Source: Lonicera japonica | Lineage: Eukaryota; Streptophyta; Magnoliopsida; Dipsacales; Caprifoliaceae | Reading direction: 5' to 3' | Length of the DNA stretch: 64,000 bases | Assembly: GCA_021464415.1 (NCBI GenBank) | Contig: CM038469.1 | Coordinates: 8,224,501-8,288,500 of the forward strand | Part shown: positions 61,381-64,000 of the stretch, in pieces | Numbering within the stretch: position 1 is the first letter of the stretch | Layout of the letters: each line of letters starts with the position of its first letter | Notes under the pieces: generated by a model | The model's input: only the letters and a program-made list of their open reading frames with translations | The model's database searches: none | Told to the model about the DNA's origin: nothing | Made by a program: the position numbers and the translations under genes

Positions 61381-62980
61381 AGTATGTTTGTTTTTAGTGC
61401 ATTTTAACCTTTTTACAGGTTAAAAATGAACAAGAATGAATCTAGAAACAAATCTCCCCTAAAATTAGTCATTCTTGGTTAAATTTGAAACTAAATTGAG
61501 TTCAAGATGTGAATCGGAAACAAATCCCAAGCTGAAGCATAAAGGGAGTGGATGAAAGAGAATAAGAGAAGCCGATAAATCATACCCAAGCAAAGAAAAA
61601 GTCATTTGAATCTATTTGAAAATTTTTGAATGAAGAAGAGATTCACCGCGTGGAACGCCTCTGTTTCAGCCAATTCTAGTATTTATCCGTATAGAATTTG
61701 AAGAAAACTCCAAAAATAAAAGTTGTAGATCTCTTATTTAGCTATGCGTAAGTGAAACCTTGTGTCAATCGGAGTTCGAAACACAAAGTTATGGTAGAAA
61801 TACGATTAGTTTGCTAGAGGATTGGATTTAAGCGTGAAAGAATACATAAATTCATGGTGTATATATTAACTGAATAAGGTCTTTAACCTAAATGGCAATA
61901 GCCAGCTCTCTACTCATACTTAAACTAATGTTTAAATCCCGCACTTAACCAGTTTATGCTCCATTTTTAATTATTTTTCAAACTGACCTGGAAAACTCAA
62001 TCTCCCAAGCCAACAACTTGATAAATGATAAAAGATATTTTTAGCTTTTAGATTATTTTTGTTTTAAATTAATTAGGAAATTAGTTTAAGTTTTATTTAA
62101 ATTTTGAAACTTACAATCATATTAGGTTTTGTCTTTGGCTCTTTAGAAAGCAACGCAGTTGACTTATCACTTACTTTATCATTCACGTATTATTCAGAGA
62201 GAGTCTCAGAGAGAATTCTTGAGAGTTTCAATTTATGTTTGGTATGTATTAAAGACAAAGTTAATTAATATAACACAATATTTTGTATGTCAAAAAACAC
62301 CCTAGAGGGGGGTGAATATGGTTTTTGAAACTTGATTTGATTTTAAAAATAGTTTTTAAAAAATTTAAGTTTATTTTAAGAAATAAGCAAACCAAGCAAG
62401 TAATCCCAATCACAAGAAATAATAATGCAAGGAAAATAAAGAGTTAAAGATAGAATGATAAAACCGAATAAGTCCAAGATGTTTTGTTCACGCGGTTCGG
62501 TTGTTTAGATTATATGTCTGCGCTTGAGTAGTTCTCCCGAGAAATTCCAATAAATTTATTTTCTTACGAGTGAAAATCAAACCACTACGAGTGTATTTTC
62601 TCACTACACTCATATAAGAAACCCTCTTGTTATTCTATGAGATGAACCTCTCACAATTTAATGAATAAAGTTGTTTGGTGATGAACACCAACTTACAATA
62701 ATTCTTAAATGTATATTGAAAATTACAAATGAAGCTCACACTAGAGTTATCAAGATTGATCAAGAATTATAGCTCAAATAATGAATGATTGATCAAAACA
62801 ATTTCTTGATTCTTTTAATATTGAAGATATATGAAGAATAGAGATGAATAGTGATTCAAGGTGGTTCAAATATGTCTTAATAAGCGTATATATAGTCTCA
62901 AACAAGATATGATTGTTTTAGAGAGTTGGAAGAAGTTTGGTGCTAAAAATGATAAAAAATCAAAAATCCAACAGCTATAT
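61381..62980. repeat. Probable LTR-retrotransposon-derived DNA, unresolved
   Basis: Two blocks look like dispersed retrotransposon DNA. One is at 61650-61850 (AAAGTTGTAGATCTCTTA.. and CGGAGTTCGAAACACAAAG, wording seen in many plant LTRs). The other is at 62285-63060 (CACCCTAGAGGGGGGTGAAT and the TCAGTCGACTGA family of words). No LTR pair, primer-binding site or coding frame was found. Confidence 0.35.
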
Positions 62981-64000
62981 TTTTAACCATCAGTTGACTG
63001 AGTAAGGCTCATCAGTCGACTGAGCTTTAGTCCATTAGTCAATTGATGAGCATTGACCATTAAGCCAAAAATGCAATTTTTGGACTTTTGCAATTAAACT
63101 CCAAAATCAATTTTGATGCTTGAGGGATGTCAAAAATATGTTCCTAAGACATCTATTTTCATGAGAGTTCAAAATATATTCGTTTGAATTTAATATGAAT
63201 TTATTTCAAAATCGATTTTTGTAAAATGATGTTTTCAAAAAAAATTCAATTCAAGCTTGTTTTCAATTAATTTAACAACGGTGAAATGATATATTTGAGC
63301 TATAGAGATCATCAAACAAGAAACTTAAAAAGATAACTTAAATACTCATTAAATTGTTGAATTAACAAGTTTTCGAATGCTTTGGTTTGTTTTTTAAATT
63401 TGATTTTCATTTGAAACATTTGCCTTGAAACATTTCATGTAATCCTGTGATCTTTATACTTCATGAATTGCATTGCTAGCATATGTGTTGATCTTGAAAT
63501 GTATGAAATTGATAAAGCAATTGAGTGATCAATCTTCTTTATCTTGTCCAATGCTTTCTTTCTAAATTTCCTGTTTTTTTGAATTTATAAGATAATGAAC
63601 TAAAACTTAATTCATCAAGAAACATGTTAAATTACACATGATTAAGTTATGGTTATTATTAAAATAAGATTAAGGCCTTCTAGGTTAACATATTTCTGCT
63701 TCAATTTGAGTGCAACCCAATTGGTATTACAACTTTTGATATTTTACATAACCGTAAATTTTCTTTCAATCTTTTTCTTAATTTATTGCAATTAATGATT
63801 ATTAATGCTTAGATTGTTCTTTAATTATATGTTTGAATGTGATTACTTATTGAAATTCATGCTTAAATTTGGAATTATTGTTGGAATTTCTTTGTAGAAC
63901 CCTAGAATTAATGTTTTCTTAATTTAATCGTAACCTTTTCGTTTCTTATCCGTTTTTGATGATCCACATATCAAAACGACCGTATTTTAATTTTTTACAA
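62981..64000. other. AT-rich DNA at the window end
   Basis: Repeated TCAGTTGACTGAG / AGTCGACTGAG words near 62990-63050, otherwise nothing coding is seen. Confidence 0.4.

Overview
This is nuclear DNA from a flowering plant, almost certainly a dicot. It is AT-rich, its genes are split by GT/AG introns, its proteins are plant-specific (CONSTANS-like, TRICHOME BIREFRINGENCE-LIKE, plant mobile domain), and it carries a dense load of plant transposons. There is one assembly gap of 100 N (37712-37811). I could not fix the species.

Three genes look intact, all on the minus strand. A CONSTANS-like B-box/CCT transcription factor lies at 5104-7196 (2 exons, 376 aa). A BRCT plus RING-finger protein lies at 43236-48511 (8 exons, 504 aa). 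A type-2 tryptophan synthase beta chain lies at 51470-55823 (6 exons, 501 aa). All exon junctions were read from the sequence, keep phase and rejoin conserved motifs. The three genes share no pathway: light/flowering control, DNA-damage or ubiquitin function, and tryptophan synthesis.

The rest is mostly transposon archaeology. 0-5 kb: a Tourist-like MITE, a CACTA-like terminal remnant, a candidate short solo LTR and a tRNA-derived SINE. 7.8-12 kb: two more Tourist-like MITEs, an LTR fragment and a 1.33-kb solo LTR with a perfect 5-bp target duplication. 16.5-22 kb: a 5.5-kb LTR element without coding capacity. 25.5-28.4 kb: a decayed plant-mobile-domain (MAIL1-like) gene. 28.7-37.6 kb: a nested stack. 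Two inverted copies of an unidentified coding-like segment bracket a 6.5-kb CACTA transposon that carries exon-sized fragments of a receptor-like cytoplasmic kinase and of MAP65. A 1.9-kb Mutator-like element with a perfect 9-bp target duplication is inserted immediately behind the MAP65 fragment. 39.3-39.8 kb: first exon of a TBL gene, broken by small indels that erase its GDS motif.

43-56 kb: the two intact genes carry related Mutator-type MITEs in their introns, one of which hosts a nested mini solo LTR. 56.7-58.2 kb: a pararetrovirus-like remnant. 58.5-64 kb: one Stowaway MITE, then gene-poor AT-rich repeat DNA.
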